Below, one piece after another: positions 1 through 12,963 of a stretch of 64,000 bases of DNA. The number at the start of each line of letters is the position of its first letter. Positions within the stretch are counted from its first letter, which is position 1. Source of the stretch: Alisma plantago-aquatica. Taxonomy: Eukaryota; Streptophyta; Magnoliopsida; Alismatales; Alismataceae. A program made the position numbers and the translations under genes. The notes beneath the pieces are model-generated. The model was given only the letters and a program-made list of their open reading frames with translations. It had not been told where the DNA came from and made no database searches. Location: contig OY856409.1 in NCBI GenBank assembly GCA_963693085.1, positions 1,616,297,711 to 1,616,361,710 on the forward strand, given 5' to 3'.

Positions 1-430
1 AATATTATACTTTAAGACACCCGATGGCCCACTAACTTACTAATCCATCAATCATGAAGTTTATTTTGACAATTCTACATAGTTTTGTATTGATTTGTAT
101 GATTTATTATACTAATTATATAAGGAATTTGTGGTTAAAAGTCTCAAACAAACTACAATAGGCTTTATATGTGTTTCTCAATCACATAGTAAGTTTATCA
201 CAATAAAATTTGTTAATTATACGTGGGAATTATCAATGACTAGACAAATATTAGTATTTTTTTAAACTGTTGTCTTAGTGTTGGATTTACGAGTCAGACT
301 CGATAGACCCGAAATTATTTACGGATCGGATTAGGATCAAGAGTTTCGACCCGAAAATCCATCTTTTACAAGTTTAGGGTCTAGCCAAAAAGTGTTGACC
401 CAAAATGACCCGAAACAATACTCGTTCAAC

Positions 431-452
431 CCGAACCCAATTGCCACCCCTA
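431..452. mobile_element. Possible right end of a hAT-type element
   Basis: The sequence ends in TTGCCACCCCTA after a run of Gly/Arg-like CCCGAACCC words. Read on the minus strand this is TAGGGGTGGCAA, a very common hAT terminal inverted repeat start in plants. The CCCGA-rich stretch from about 300 would be its body. I could not find the matching left terminus or an 8-bp TSD, so this may be a decayed or partial copy. Confidence 0.3.
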
Positions 453-1369
453 GCTATCGTGTGTGACGAGGGGGTGAGCGACTACCACACGTCTGACTCG
501 GGATTTAACCTACTAGGGTGAGCCCATTAGTGACTCTGCCTAAGATGAGTTTCTCATCATAAAAAAAGACATTGCTTTAACTCTTATTATAATATGAGAT
601 TACAATTAAAATATGAGTGATATGAAGCGTTTGAATGTTCAACCTTAATAAAAAAAATATACAGACTAGAAAATTGATCCTTTCATATTTACTTATTAAG
701 CACGAGACTAAATTTGTGATAACCACCTCTAGTAAATCTAGTCTTACATGCTATGATTATTTTGCAAACCATCTTTTTTTTCCTTCTTCTAGCAGCAGTC
801 GAGTTGGAGAAATCAATTACAAATATTGTGTCGGTTGGTCACAAATAGTTAGAATCATTGAACTAGTTGGTTGCAAAGTAGTTAGCAATATTGAGTCTAT
901 TATTTGTGTACTATTAAAGGTCCTTAGATAACTATGATTCATGTTTGGGACTAATTTCTTTTGAAACACATCATGAGTTAAGGAAGAGAGGCTTTTCACG
1001 ATCCAATAATGTTTTAAGTCAAATATCCATATTTTGTTGAAATAAGATTTTATATTGTTTAGTGGAGTAGAGCCTATTATGTTTGATTTGAATCTATATA
1101 AGTATAGTGTGATGCACTTGGAGCAATTTGATTTTAATTTAAAGAAGGGATATTATGGGCATATAAAAGAATTTGAGAAAACATTATATTCATATTATTT
1201 TAGATTATGATTATTTTTGTGAGGTTGATGAAATGTTTATGCAAACATTAAGAACTTAATTTGAATCTGTAATAAAAATATTTAACTATGCTATCAAGTA
1301 TTTTGAGCAATTTGTATTCATAATTCATAAACAAAATGTTAACACACCAAAGACATTTTAAAACATGTA

Positions 1370-1440
1370 TTGTTGCTCAACATGGGATTTGAACCCAACA
1401 CCAATACTCGACTCTTACACATCACTCTTTACTTTTGTTT
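1370..1440 (-). repeat. tRNA-like (SINE head) motif, minus strand
   Basis: GGGATTTGAACCC at 1384-1396 is the reverse of a pol III B-box. A plausible A-box-like word (TGTGTAAGAGTCG on the minus strand) lies about 30 bases upstream of it on that strand. This suggests a decayed tRNA-derived SINE. I could not fold a tRNA cloverleaf, so it is not called a tRNA gene. Confidence 0.25.
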
Positions 1441-1499
1441 CTATACATTGTCAAGCTGAATATATTTTAATGCTAACATATAAAAAATAAATGAAAAGC

Positions 1500-1575
1500 T
1501 TGCTTTGTAAGGGATTCGAACCAAGCTAACACACCATTTAAATAATAGATGTAAGCATTCAGTTGGTTATATCAA
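1500..1575 (-). repeat. Second tRNA-like (SINE head) motif, minus strand
   Basis: GGGATTCGAACC at 1511-1522 is an exact reverse B-box. Upstream on the minus strand, AACCAACTGAATGC resembles an A box. It is about 125 bases from the first motif and in the same orientation. A decayed SINE is the likeliest reading; a pseudo-tRNA is the alternative. Confidence 0.25.
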
Positions 1576-1659
1576 TATATGAATACGACGTGAATGAACA
1601 GAGTTTCCAATGATAGAGTTCGGGTATTTTTCGCCAACTCATTGCCAAGAAGTATGATT

Positions 1660-1985
1660 TGTTGGGCCTATGTTTCCAGCCCATTAGGTGGAAATCCCGT
1701 TAGGGCATTTCTCTATTGCTGCCATATGAGAAGGGTTATAAAATCCATGCCCCTCGCACAACAAAGGGGTCATAGCCAACATAGCAAAGAATTGGAAAGG
1801 CGGTCACCAAGTCAAAGAAAAGGCAGAAGAAGAAAAAAGACAGCACTTTTGAGATGGGGAGGAAAAGCAAAGAAGAAAAGAGAAAAAGAAAGGAAAAAAG
1901 AAAGGGAGAAAGACAAGACTGTTAAGGCATTAAAGTATCTTCTTTGAGTCCTCTACTATTGTGTACTTTTTAGAAGGACATCTTA
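1660..1985 (+). repeat. Element B 5' LTR, left part
   Basis: This aligns with 30761 onward: both open TGTTGGGCCT and share the TATAAAA-containing block and an A/G-rich block full of AAAGAAAAG words. It stops at GACATCTTA, where the 3' LTR continues GACATCTTT. The missing remainder resumes at 24728, so element A inserted here. The 117-codon frame at 1594-1947 is an LTR coincidence. Confidence 0.85.
1737..1743 (+). promoter_or_regulatory. TATA box of element B 5' LTR
   Basis: TATAAAA lies 77 bases into the LTR and is conserved at the same LTR offset in the 3' copy (30838-30844). This is consistent with the U3 promoter of a copia LTR. Confidence 0.5.
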
Positions 1986-3357
1986 CGGTGACCTAACAGT
2001 TATATATTGTCCATATTTTGATGATTCCTTAACCATTCCATTCATGTATATCTAATATGTTTATTTAAGATCAAAGTTAGATATTGGGCACATGACAAGG
2101 TTAAAATTCACAAACCCTAGTTTGTTGAAAAATAAGTCAAATTTAACACAAATGAAAGAATTAAAGAATAGGTAGTATCTCTATTAGAATCATATTGTAG
2201 ATCATTTATGTTGAATGTATGACTTGTAAACAATCTTAATGGGAATATAAAGTACTTAAATCGAATGTTTATACACTTTTGAGGTTTTTATATAAGCCTT
2301 TATAGGGACTCTTGTTGGTTGAGTTTCTCCCTCATGTAACTTGAATGACAACTATTTTGGGCTTTTAAAAGAAACCCTTATCGGTTGAGTTTGTCCTGGT
2401 ACAACTCGACTGGCAAAAAGCATTGGCACGGCAAATGCAGCCATCGATCGAGTCTTTTATCAGTTAGAAAATCGATTGAGAATTGTCATTGTGAGAAAGT
2501 AAGTCTTGTTTGTCAAGTTATCTAAAAAATAACTTGACTGACAACACTATTTTGGGAAGTGCTAAAAAGTGTATCTAGCCGTTTAGAGTGTTGCAAACTT
2601 CAAAAATAGATCCGTTGAAACCTTAAAAAATAGTTATAATTCAATCCAAGTGTCTATACAGGCTAGTGGGAAACCTAAATTATAAAAAGGAGCTCTTGGA
2701 CTTCATTCTAAGTTGGCCTTCTATGCTCCCTCACTATAGTTGAGTGATTGTGCCTTCAAGAGACCCTGATTTCTCTCAAGCTTGATTACTTCTCTACATC
2801 TAGTCTGAGTGAGTTAGGATCTTTGTTAGAGAGATACTCCATTGTACTATTGTCAAAGATCTCCACTCTCCTTCCCAATATCTCTCTCAACTTGGTGATT
2901 TTAAGGTGACTTCCTTGAAGAAGGAGGTGATGAATCAAAGGTTTAAGTTCTTCTACAAGAATGGATAAGTCTTTGAAGAAGGCAGAAGTTCTTGGTAGGT
3001 AGATAGTTAAGACCTTTCTACTTGTTATTGGCTCACTGATACGAAAAGAAATGCTAATATAGCCCTTGTTCTTGAAAAGGGTGGTCTCTTGTAGTAATCT
3101 CCTTATGGAATATAAAGAGTGTGATAAGGTTCAAAATCCTAGATATTGACCCCTCTAGGCATTCTATGTAAATCTCCTAATTTGGAGGTTGGAAACACTA
3201 TACATATTAGTCTTCTTTTGGTGTTTTCTCAATATATATCTTCTTCAATTTTTATACTAGCAATATCTTTCAGCAAATATCTTGAAGGACTGATGAATTT
3301 CTTTAAATTGGTTTTAGCTCTATTCACCTCCCTCCTCTATAGACATTAGAACCAACA
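1986..3357 (+). repeat. Element A 5' LTR (about 1.37 kb)
   Basis: It aligns along its length with 21921-22656 plus 24098-24727. The first bases have decayed (CGGTGACC against TGTTGACC in the 3' copy) and it ends CCAACA. TATAAAAA at 2681 is a probable U3 TATA box. Imperfect palindromes recur at about 2310-2354, 2381-2413, 2443-2480 and 2507-2545. Divergence from the 3' LTR is obvious by eye, so the insertion is old. Confidence 0.82.
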
Positions 3358-3359
3358 AG

Positions 3360-3371
3360 TGGTATCACAAC
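3360..3371 (+). other. Primer-binding site of element A
   Basis: TGGTATCACAAC begins two bases after the LTR end and resembles the initiator tRNA-Met primer site TGGTATCAGAGC of copia elements. Position and sequence fix the LTR end at 3357. Confidence 0.7.
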
Positions 3372-3411
3372 TTGGTTTTCTCTAAAAATCTACTCCCATA
3401 AGTAAGAGAAG

Positions 3412-6400
3412 ATGGGTGAAAATCTATTGGGATATCTCAACATAGAGGGTAGATTCTCCATGCATCCACCTATCTTTGATGCTACTAATGTTGTGACACA
3501 CCCCACTATCACACAGACAACGAGGTGTTATACGAAAACGTGCGGAAAACACCATAAACCACAAATGACCAAAAACACGGGTTAATTAAAACTGATTGTA
3601 GAAAACAGATAAACTAAGAAACTATTACATTCCGATCCACATCCTGCAAGAAAATAGGTCATATAAAGATTTACAAGCCTTGATACGTATTCACAGCTTA
3701 GGAGATCAGTTGTCCTGTCATCACATGAGTTCATCACCTGGTATATATACATAACGGCCCACATCCAGCCAGCAGCAGGATATACAAATCATCAACAGCT
3801 ATACATCGTGAAACAACATCAAAACGCCTCCAAGGACCTGAGAGTACAGGGATGACTCTAAGACTCTACTACAAAATGACCAAAACAGCAGCATATCCAT
3901 CACTTACCTTCTACTGCTCTTTTTGCTGCTCGGCCGCAACCCCGCAACCACCACCATGTCTAGCTCGAGCATCTAAAAAGGTTATAAACTAGCAGGGTGA
4001 GACACACAATCCTAGCGAGAAACATAACTCCCCGCTGAAACCATAAAACCATAGAATGATTAAAGCAAAAGCGGCAGATAACTGATAGAAGGTATAACAA
4101 GAGTAGTTTATGAAGTAAAGCTATTCATACCATCAATCTTACCAAGATGTACGTAAGGCATGTACCCAAGTATTTCATTTTGGAACATGATTAACAAGAT
4201 AAAATTTATAAGATCTTACCACATAACACAAGGAACGTATAAGTAACTGCAAGTATAACGAGACCAACTACGCAAGCAAGGCCTCAACCAATGTTTCGTG
4301 TTTTGCCTTAAGCAATAAATACTATTCGGCTGGATTACATATTATTATGCCCTGAGGAAGTGAGCCGTACCGCTCAGATCCAGCCGACGGCTATGAAACC
4401 CGGAGCCGGTTCCATACAAGGTCAAATGGAAGAGCCGGACTCCACGACCTCCCATCTCGTGGTCAGTGCACGAGTACAACACAAGCAGGACCGCAGTCTC
4501 ATGCTTAAGTGGCCTCAGCCACAGGGTCAGGCTACCCTCTACCTAGCCCACCTCAGTACATGTATCGGCGCTAGTGAAACTGAGCCACGGGCCTGTTCAT
4601 CATGCTCTGAGCCATGAACACATTCATGCTCCCATATCACACATCCTGAGCCATGGGCCTGTTCACCATGCTCTTATCATATTTGGGCTACGGGCCTAAA
4701 TCTGCACCCTGGAGTCTACAACCGAAGTTGCACTCTTACCTCCTCACTTTAGGCTAGGAGAAACCTCACATACTCAACAATATGCGCTCCGGGTTAACCC
4801 GCAGGAAAACCCGTTTCACCATCACCAGCTCCTGACGATGATGGATCTATGGCCAGGGCAAACTACATGATATGTTCCACTGTGATTAGTTAGTATATTT
4901 TAAGTGGATTGCAAGATTCAGCCAAGTTGTATAACATGCAAATAAGAACAAGAATAAACAACATGAAACTCAATATCATGCTTTTACTGTCATCAACATC
5001 ATCCTGATCCATCACCAAGATCCAACCTTACATGTTACCTCTTGGCCTCTTGCCAATCATCTAGATCCATCACAAGGATCATCACATTTCCATGGGATCT
5101 CAATCCCTCATCACATAGTGCCACTGCCTCTCAAGGCTTACATCATCACCATGGGATAGCAATCCCAAGTCATCATCAGAGGATAACACCTCATTTAGGC
5201 ACTTTTAGCCAACTCAGGTCCTCAGACCAAAACACATCATGCATGTTATCTCATCATCAAGAGTAACCATCAAAGCAGTGCTACTCAAACATATATACCT
5301 CATAGCCCTTTACCTGGCTATGCATCTGTATGAAACACCTGCATGGTTAGTATACACAGTCATCATGGATTAACAGAAGGATGATATTCTCAGCATAGGG
5401 CAACATTGATGATTATGTGTTTTATCATTCATGCCTCAACTTGTGACCATAGACATAGGTCATATCATTATGTAAAGCATCTTATATGCTTACCATTTAC
5501 TCAGCATTATTTAAATAATTCAAGATGATCATAAACACATGAAACGTCATGTTACATAGATGTGATCTACTATAATGATTAAGCATATCAAGGATCACCA
5601 CCATAACAAAACAAGATCCAGCGTATAGAAGGAACATAACCCTCACTAAAAATACCCACTACCCTCACCAGAAGATTGACGGGTAGGGCACCCTCACTAG
5701 AGATAGCATCGGGCAGGGTACTCTCCCATATCGTCCAAGGTACTCTAACCTCATATCGACCAAGCAACCAGCAGGGGGTAACGACTACCACCTCAGGGTG
5801 TATCAGGAAACCCTAGGTGTCGCGCACCTCATGTATCGTGTAACGGCACATCGTGCATCAGAGAACCAGGCATATCATGCACCCGTGTGTTTCATGCAAC
5901 GGTGCATTATGCACAGGGTTACCACCTCGGATTAAGAGTATCGACCAGCATCACTCACAAGGAGTAACGTCCAAGGATGCAACTCAAATGATCAGCAAGG
6001 AACCTGTCGTTCAACCAACCTATCCATGACCTATTGACCGACACAAGGTCAGCCCACAACGCCCCCTATCGTTCAAGGTGTAACATCACTAAGCAACCAC
6101 CTGAGATATGTGTGCCGGTCAGGATACTCAATCATGTGTGATGCCTACCACTAAACAAAGCTAAGCATATCGGGCAGGGTAATCAACATAGTGTGACACC
6201 CGACACACAAAAGGTCAAGGACCAGGGTGTATCGCCCAACACAGCCACAACAACATGACGTACAAGGCTCTAGGTCAAGAGGGGTATCGGGCAATACAAG
6301 GATCAACTCTAACAAAGGTCTATAGCCACCACCAAGCTCACCTCTCGGATCCATGGTGAGAGAAGGGTGTTACTCAAACAACTAGAACACAAGCTCACTT

Positions 6401-9270
6401 CTCAACTTAAACGAGAGAGGGGTATTGCTCATGATACTAGAGTTCAAGCTCACTTCTCTAGACCAAGGAGGGAGAGGGGTATTGCTCAACAAGAAACCCT
6501 AGAACATAGGTTTGGCCAACAAGGACAACTTAAGCTAAGAAACTCAACTAACAACATGCATAGCCGATATGATCACAAGAAACATACAAGAACATAGGAG
6601 AGGGAATATAGTTAGGTTTAGGAGTTATATAACTCGCCTTAAGCAAGCTCCAAGCTCCAAGCACCACCAAGGAAGAAGAGCAAGGCACTCTAGGGTTCGG
6701 CCACCACTAGAGGAAGAAGGAGACTCCTAGGCAAGGATCAGCCACCAAGCGTGCAAAGGAAGAGGGTGTCGTGCACCAAGGGAGAGAGGAACTAAGGAAC
6801 TAAAGGGATCCTTAGCAAGAGAAAGGAAACACATATATAGAAGAGGATGGAGGAGAAACCAAGGTAATACAAGGCAAGGTGTCGCCCACCTAGGGACACT
6901 TGTCCAAGAGCAATGCCACCACACTAACATGTCTTAAACACATGTCCAAGGCCATTGCCACATGCAAGCATCAAGCTCCAAGTGTCCACTAGTGGTGACA
7001 CAAACGAGGTCAAAGAGGGTCAAAGGGTCCATGGGCGACACACCTCCACACCATGCCCAACACACTCCCATGGGCGACACAACTCAGGCTGACACAAGCA
7101 TGGCCGACACACCTAGGCCGACACAAAGCTCACTTTCCCGACACAAGGTCCAACCAAGCAAAGGCAAGGCACAACAAGGCCCACCAAGGCTCATCCAAGC
7201 CCAAAGGAACTCAAGCAACGAGCCCAACCCTTCCTCTCAACACGGAAGGAAGCAAGGAGAGGGAGGAACACCTCACAAGGTGACAAACTTGCCCACAAAC
7301 CCTAGACTTGGGTTATTTGCAAGTAGCACCTCCAACTCTCAACAAAGCACCAACAAACCCTAATCACCACTAAAGGTGATTAGCAAGCAACTAAGCATCA
7401 GGGTTAAGCAAAGCAAACATGATAAGCCCTAAACGGAGGTCAGGGTCCTTACAACTAACTTCCTCTGTTGGAAAAAAAGGTTGTAGTTCTACATTCAAGG
7501 TATGAACTGATATGTGGAAGGTGGGTGGATTTTTCTACATCGATCTAGAATGAGAAGTAGCTACTTAGACTGAGGCAAGCATGAAGAAGGCCTAACTAAA
7601 TGCTAGATCTATTAGCATTATCTACTTTGCCCTCACTCCAACCGACTTCAATCGGATTTCAGCTTGGGACACAACCCATGAGATTTGGGACAAGCTTTGC
7701 TTCACCTATGAAGGCACCAAGCAAGTCAAGGAAAACAAGGTATACATGCTAAATGGTCTCTTGAAAACTTCAATATGGGAAAGATGGAGAGTGTGGCTGA
7801 AATGTACTCAGGGCTCAACACCGTCATCAATGGCCTTACCTCCTTGGGTGACATTATGGATAGAGAAAAGATTAACTCAATGATTCTTGGGACCCATCCT
7901 CATTGGTGGAAAACAAAGGTGGCTACCATTGAAGAAAGAAATACCCTCTTCGTCATTCCTACTAAGAGCTTATAGGAAATCTCTAAGCCTATAAAGTTAA
8001 GACTATATAAGAAATAGGAGGAAGAAAGAGAAGAGAAAGTGTTTAAGGGAAAGAAGGATGTTGCATATAAAACCCAAGTTGAAGATAAACAACAAATCAT
8101 TAGTCAAGATTCTCCATACTCAAATGAATATGGTTCCTCAAGTGCTCTTGAATCCCACTACTCCAAGGAAAGAAATTCAAGGGTGAAATCTCCTCATCCT
8201 CTACTCCTAGATTCTACAAGTGTGGTCAAAAGGTGTGCTACAAAAATGAATGCCCAACATTCAAGAAGCCTCACCACAAGAGCAACATAGGAAGAAGGAG
8301 GACAACAACAAGGAGGGTAGATTCAAGAATAAGGATAAGAAATATTGAAAAGACAAAAATGTAGATCATACTTCTTGGGAAGAGTCTTCCTCAAATGGTT
8401 CTAGATTAAATGAAGATGAATGGCACATGGCTCTCATGGCTAGAACACATGAGGAATCAAGTGAGGTAAATCTCAATGAACTTCCTAAAGATGCTCTTAT
8501 TAGTATGATTCATGATTCCAGCTCTTCTTATTAAAAATGAAAATATAAAAAGAAGAGATTAGGAAAAATCATTGATGACTTGTATACCAAAATTGAATTT
8601 CTTGAATAAAATAAAAAATCTTACAACATTAGCATAGAATCTCTACAAGAGAAATTTCTTGATCTTGAACTCCAATATAATGGTGTAGAAGTTGAGAATG
8701 ATGTTTATTTTAAAAACATTGATAGTCTTAAAGATGAAAATCAAGCTTATTTGATGATCTTGTATTGATTAAAATTAAAAATGCTAGAATTCTTGCTAAA
8801 GTTAATGATCTATAATCTAGATCTATTTGCCTAGTAAAGAAGTATCTAGTATTACTCTAGAAAAATATTCCTATCTAACTAAAGCCCTCAGTCTAGAGGC
8901 CGACTTATTGCATGCTCAAGATGATCTTGCTAGTTTCTCTTCTACTATTATAAATCTTAGTGATGATAAACATATGCTCAGAGCATTCTTGCAAAAAATC
9001 CTCAAAGGGAAGAAATTCCTAAATGCAATCCTAGAACAGTCTTCTTGACAAGTAGGTAGTAGTGGTTTGGGATATGAGGTGGGTCCAAAGAGAAAGTATA
9101 AGAGTATGAAAAAGAGAAAGGGGCCTCCAATATATCATTGAGAGACTTCCAACTCTAAGGCAAAAATGGTTTGTGCTCATTGTAAATGTGATGATCAGTA
9201 CTCTACTTTTTGTCCATATAAGAAGAAGGGGATCAACCCAAACATGAAATAGGTCCCCAAGCTGACTCTG
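3412..9270 (+). pseudogene. Element A gag (broken, split by S1)
   Basis: The frame starts ATGGGTGAAAATC at 3412 and reads MGENLLGYLNIEG, PPIFDATN before S1 cuts it at 3489. It resumes at 7454 with TNFLCWKK, the usual gag context of FDGTNYxxWK. Later pieces resemble the Sirevirus gag: a helical segment with SVAEMYSGLNTVINGLTSLG near 7780-7860, a glutamine/lysine-rich middle, a leucine-heptad region near 8830-9030 (63 or so residues, likely coiled coil), and a knuckle-like CAHCKCDDQYSTFC near 9170-9215. Several stops and frame changes make it non-coding. It would have formed the virus-like particle. Confidence 0.75.
3489..7453 (+). mobile_element. S1: 3,965-bp solo LTR (gypsy, Tekay/Del-like) in A's gag
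   Basis: It starts TGTTGTGACACACCCC and ends GGGTCCTTACA, with ACTAA on both sides (3484-3488 and 7454-7458). Removing it and one ACTAA rejoins the gag frame (FDATN to NFLCW). No primer site, gag or pol is visible inside. TG...CA ends, a 5-bp TSD and length fit a solo LTR of a long-LTR gypsy lineage; the CACACCCC start and CCTTACA end resemble Tekay/Del LTRs, which is a family-level inference. Reading frames inside (such as 4360-4617 and 6962-7363) are low-complexity LTR sequence, not genes. Confidence 0.82.
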
Positions 9271-9315
9271 AATCCCAAAGGTTGAATTCAACATTGGCCT
9301 CTCTTTTTCTTGTAG

Positions 9316-12268
9316 GAAAAAGAAAAATGGATTGTTTATAGTGGTTGTTCCAAGCACATGACCAATGATATGAGCCACTTTAACACCTTTACAAGAAGAA
9401 AAGGAGGTTTGGTGACTTTTGGGGACAACAAGACAGGTAAAGTGGTAGGTGAGAGTGATGTAGGTGCTTTACTATACATAAAGAAAGTTCTTCTTATGGA
9501 TGTCCTATGTCATATTTAACTATTGTTAGTCAACTTTGACATAATTGTTATCTTGTTCTTTGTACACCATTAGAATGTTTGCTTCTAGATTCACTAACTT
9601 AAAATGTTATATATAAGGAAAGTACAATTGGAAATTATATACTATTGTTATTAGCTCCTTTAAGTATATTCTAAGTAAATATCATGTTGTAGATAAGAAT
9701 GATATTTCTTTATGGTAGCATAGGCTGGGTCATGTAAATATACATCTATTGAAGAAGTTGAGAAGAAAGGAATTGGTCAAAGGACTTCCAAATTTGGATT
9801 TTAGCGATGAGGAATGCCAACCTTGCACACAAGGAAGCAACCCAAATCCTCCTTTAACTCCAAAAGAATCCTTAGTATCAAAAGTGCTCTTGAGTTTCTT
9901 ACATTGATCTATTTGGACCCATGAGAACTCAAACACTTCGTGGTAACAAGTATCGTTTAGTGATTGTTGATGATTTCTCTCATTTTACTTGGACCTTCTT
10001 TTTTATTGCAAAAAGTGATACTCTTGATATTTTTTACTTTTTGCAAACAAATTCAAAATGGAGTTGCTTGTCAAATCATTTCTATTTGTAGTGACCATGA
10101 GGGAGAGTTTGTAAATGATTTGTTTGAAAGCTTTTCTGAAGAATCTAGTTACATGCACAACTTTTCTTAACCCCCGTACACCTCAAAAAAATGGGGTTGT
10201 AGAGAGGGAAAATAGGTTCTTGTAAGAAATGGCTAGGACAATGATCTTAGAATATGACACTCCCAAGAAGTTTTGGGCCAAATCCGTTAGTGTTGCTTAT
10301 TTTGTGAAAAATCAAGTTTTCACACATCCTTTGCTTAGGAAAAACCCGCTATGAGTTATGGCAAGGTAGAAAGCCTTCTACTGACTTATTTTATGTTTTT
10401 GGTTGTCCATGCTTTGTCCTAAACACCAAAGATTCTCTTGATAAGTTTGACATGAAATCATACAAGGTTTTCTTTTTTGGCTATTGTGATACCAGTAGAG
10501 CATATAGAATCTATAATACTGAATTGTCTAGCAAAGAAGAATCTATCAATGTTAAATTTGATGAAACTAACCCCTTTGTTTCCAAGAATGCTATTTGCGA
10601 TGATGTTTTAGATGAGGTTATTCCTAAACTGAAAGGACTAGATATCAACAACAAAGGTAAAGAGGTGGATGAAGTTTAATGCTCAAAAGAAGATAAAAAG
10701 AAGGATCTACTCCCCGCTTTGCAAGAGATCATCATAGGCAATCCCTTTGAAAGAGTGAAGACATGGGTTGCCTTCAACAAAGAACACGCCAACATCACCT
10801 TCATCTCACAACTTGAGCCAAAGAATGTCAAATAAGCTCTTGAGGATGATGAGTGGATCCTAACCATGCAAGAAGAACTTCAGCAATTTGAGAATAACAA
10901 GGTGTGGACTCTAATGCCTGGACCAAATGATAGAAGGGTCATTGGCACAAAGTGGGTTTACATAAACAAGCTTGATCAAAGTGGCAAGGTGATAAGAAAC
11001 AAACCAAGGTTAGTAGATCAAGGTTACAACCAATAGGAAGGTATTAATTTTGATGAAACTTATTCTCCTATTTCTAGACTTGAATATGTTAAAATGTTAC
11101 TTGCCTTTGCTAGTCATAAAAGTTTCTTGCTTTATCAAATGGATGTTAAAATGTGCTTTTGAATGGATATTTAGAGGAAGATGTCTATGTGACTAAACCT
11201 CCTATATTTCAACATAATAAGCATGTTAATCATGTATATCTATTACAAAAGGCCCTTTATGGACTCAAACAAGTCACTAGAGCTTGGTATGAGAAATTAA
11301 GAAACTTTTTACTTGATAATGCCTATGTCATGGGAAAAGTTGACTCTACTATCTTTTTTAACCACAATTCTAACAATTTTTTAATAATTCAAATTTATGT
11401 TGATGATATCTTCTTTGACGGTACTAATCTTGATCATTGTAAGGAGTTTAGTTTCCTCATGAAAAATGAATTTGAAATGAGCATGATGGGGGAGCTTACT
11501 TTCTTCCTTGGGTTCCAAATCAAGTAGACACAACATGGGAATTTCATCAGCTAAAGCAAGTACACAAATAAGATCTTAAAGTGTTTTGGGATGGAGAATG
11601 CAAAAACAATTGATACTCCCATGTCCAACACTGCCTTGATAAGGATGAAGAAGGTGAAAAGGTAGATGAAAAGCTCTATAGAGGTATGTTTGGTAGCATA
11701 TTACATCTAACTATCTCTAGATTAAATATCATGTTTATTGTTGGCTTGTGTGCTATATTTCAATCTAGTCCTAGAAAATCTCATCTTATATATGTTGAGA
11801 GGATTTTGAGGTATCTAGACAAAACATTAAATCTTAGACTATGATATCCCAAGTCAAGGGACTTTACTCTTATAGCCTATAATGATGTGGATTATATTGG
11901 GCGCTTAGTTGATAGAAAGTGAACAAGTGGCACTTGCTTCTTACTAGGACCATGCTTAGTTTCTTGGTTTCCTAATAAGCAAAATACAATGTATCTTTCA
12001 ACTACCAAAGTTGAAATATATAGCTTCTGGTAGTTGTTGTGCTCAAGTTCTATGGATGAAGCTAATGCTCCAAGACTTCAATATTTTCTATGATGCTTAT
12101 CTTATCTTCTGTACTAGTACAATTAATTTGTCTTATAATCCTATATTACATAGTAGAGAAAAACACATAGAGGTCCACCATTATTTTCTCCGTGATCACA
12201 TTGCTAAGAAAGACATTTGTATTACTCATGTGGATACGAAAAAATCAACTTGTGGATATTTTTACTAA
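9316..12268 (+). pseudogene. Element A pol (protease, integrase, reverse transcriptase, RNase H), decayed
   Basis: Protease: WIVYSGCSKHMTND near 9320, where the catalytic Asp of the usual DSG is Tyr. GAG-pre-integrase: HRLGHVN near 9730 with CQPCTQG near 9820. Integrase core: YRLVIVDDFSHFTW near 9950, SDHEGEF near 10095 and VVERENR near 10195 mark the DDE residues across a frame change. Reverse transcriptase: IGTKWVY near 10940, YGLKQ near 11260 and the catalytic QIYVDDIFF near 11390. RNase H: HIEVHHYFLRDHI near 12170, with a frame break at the usual DIFTKPL end. The longest clean piece is 11153-11527 (124 residues). Stops and frameshifts rule out function. Confidence 0.85.
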
Positions 12269-12963
12269 ACCCTAGCTAGAGAGAAATTCAATTTTATTAG
12301 ATCAAGATTGCTTGCCACTACTATTGATGATACTTACATGTCTCCTAGCTACAATATTCCCATATGCCTCTAGTTGATCTACATTGAATATCTTCTACTC
12401 ATGTTTTGCTAAATCTGCCATGTTCAAATTTCCTTGTCATACTTATTTTGAACTAAATCATAAATGCTTTTTTTATCTCTGCTTTAACACAAAATAGTAG
12501 CACGTGATGATAAATATGTGCCCCTATATGTCTTTATATAGTTTCTAGGCTTTTTGGTTTATTTACATAATGTTCTAGGACTTTAGAATACATTTTCTTG
12601 GGATTGAGACAACACCCATTGTCGGTCGAGTTACCCAGGGTAACTCGATCGACAAGCTTTCTAGAGAAGTGAACAACAGATGGTGTCGCCCGAGTCACCC
12701 AACCAGCAAACTCAGATAACAAACTGTAGCATAATTGATTCAAGGGTTTAGCTGGCTGATTTTCCCTCAACTAGAGAATCTCGACCGGCAACCCTTAATT
12801 CTCATTTGTTCTCTAACCGTAGTCGTTCTCCTAGCCTAACCATACATAATACAACCTGAAATCACTCCCTTTTCCTAACCCTAGCCCTTCGTGTGACCTC
12901 CCTACAACTCTTTATCTGTGTTTTGATATCTACATATCCTTTCTTTCTCAAGATCCACACTCC
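12269..12963 (+). other. Element A spacer between pol and env-like region
   Basis: No coding region is supported. It holds a strong imperfect palindrome at 12619-12655 (GTCGGTCGAGTTACCC against GGGTAACTCGATCGAC), of the same type as those in the LTRs. Confidence 0.5.

Larger units (their letters stand above)
1..1654. other. Gene-free flank left of element B
   Basis: No convincing protein-coding region is visible; the two longest reading frames (98 and 60 codons) overlap on opposite strands and resemble nothing I know. The stretch is AT-rich. It contains a probable hAT-type terminus near 431-452 and two tRNA-like minus-strand motifs near 1384 and 1511, listed separately. Before element B inserted, this DNA was contiguous with the sequence after 31366, so it is distal 3' flank of the ATL gene. 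Confidence 0.6.

Noticed and set aside
1594..1947. 117-codon frame as a gene
   Set aside because: It lies in element B's LTR, with a charged A/G-rich translation, and a matching open piece at 30827-31063 in the other LTR. It is LTR composition.
4360..7363. Frames up to 133 codons in S1
   Set aside because: They lie in a solo LTR, overlap each other, and show no domain.
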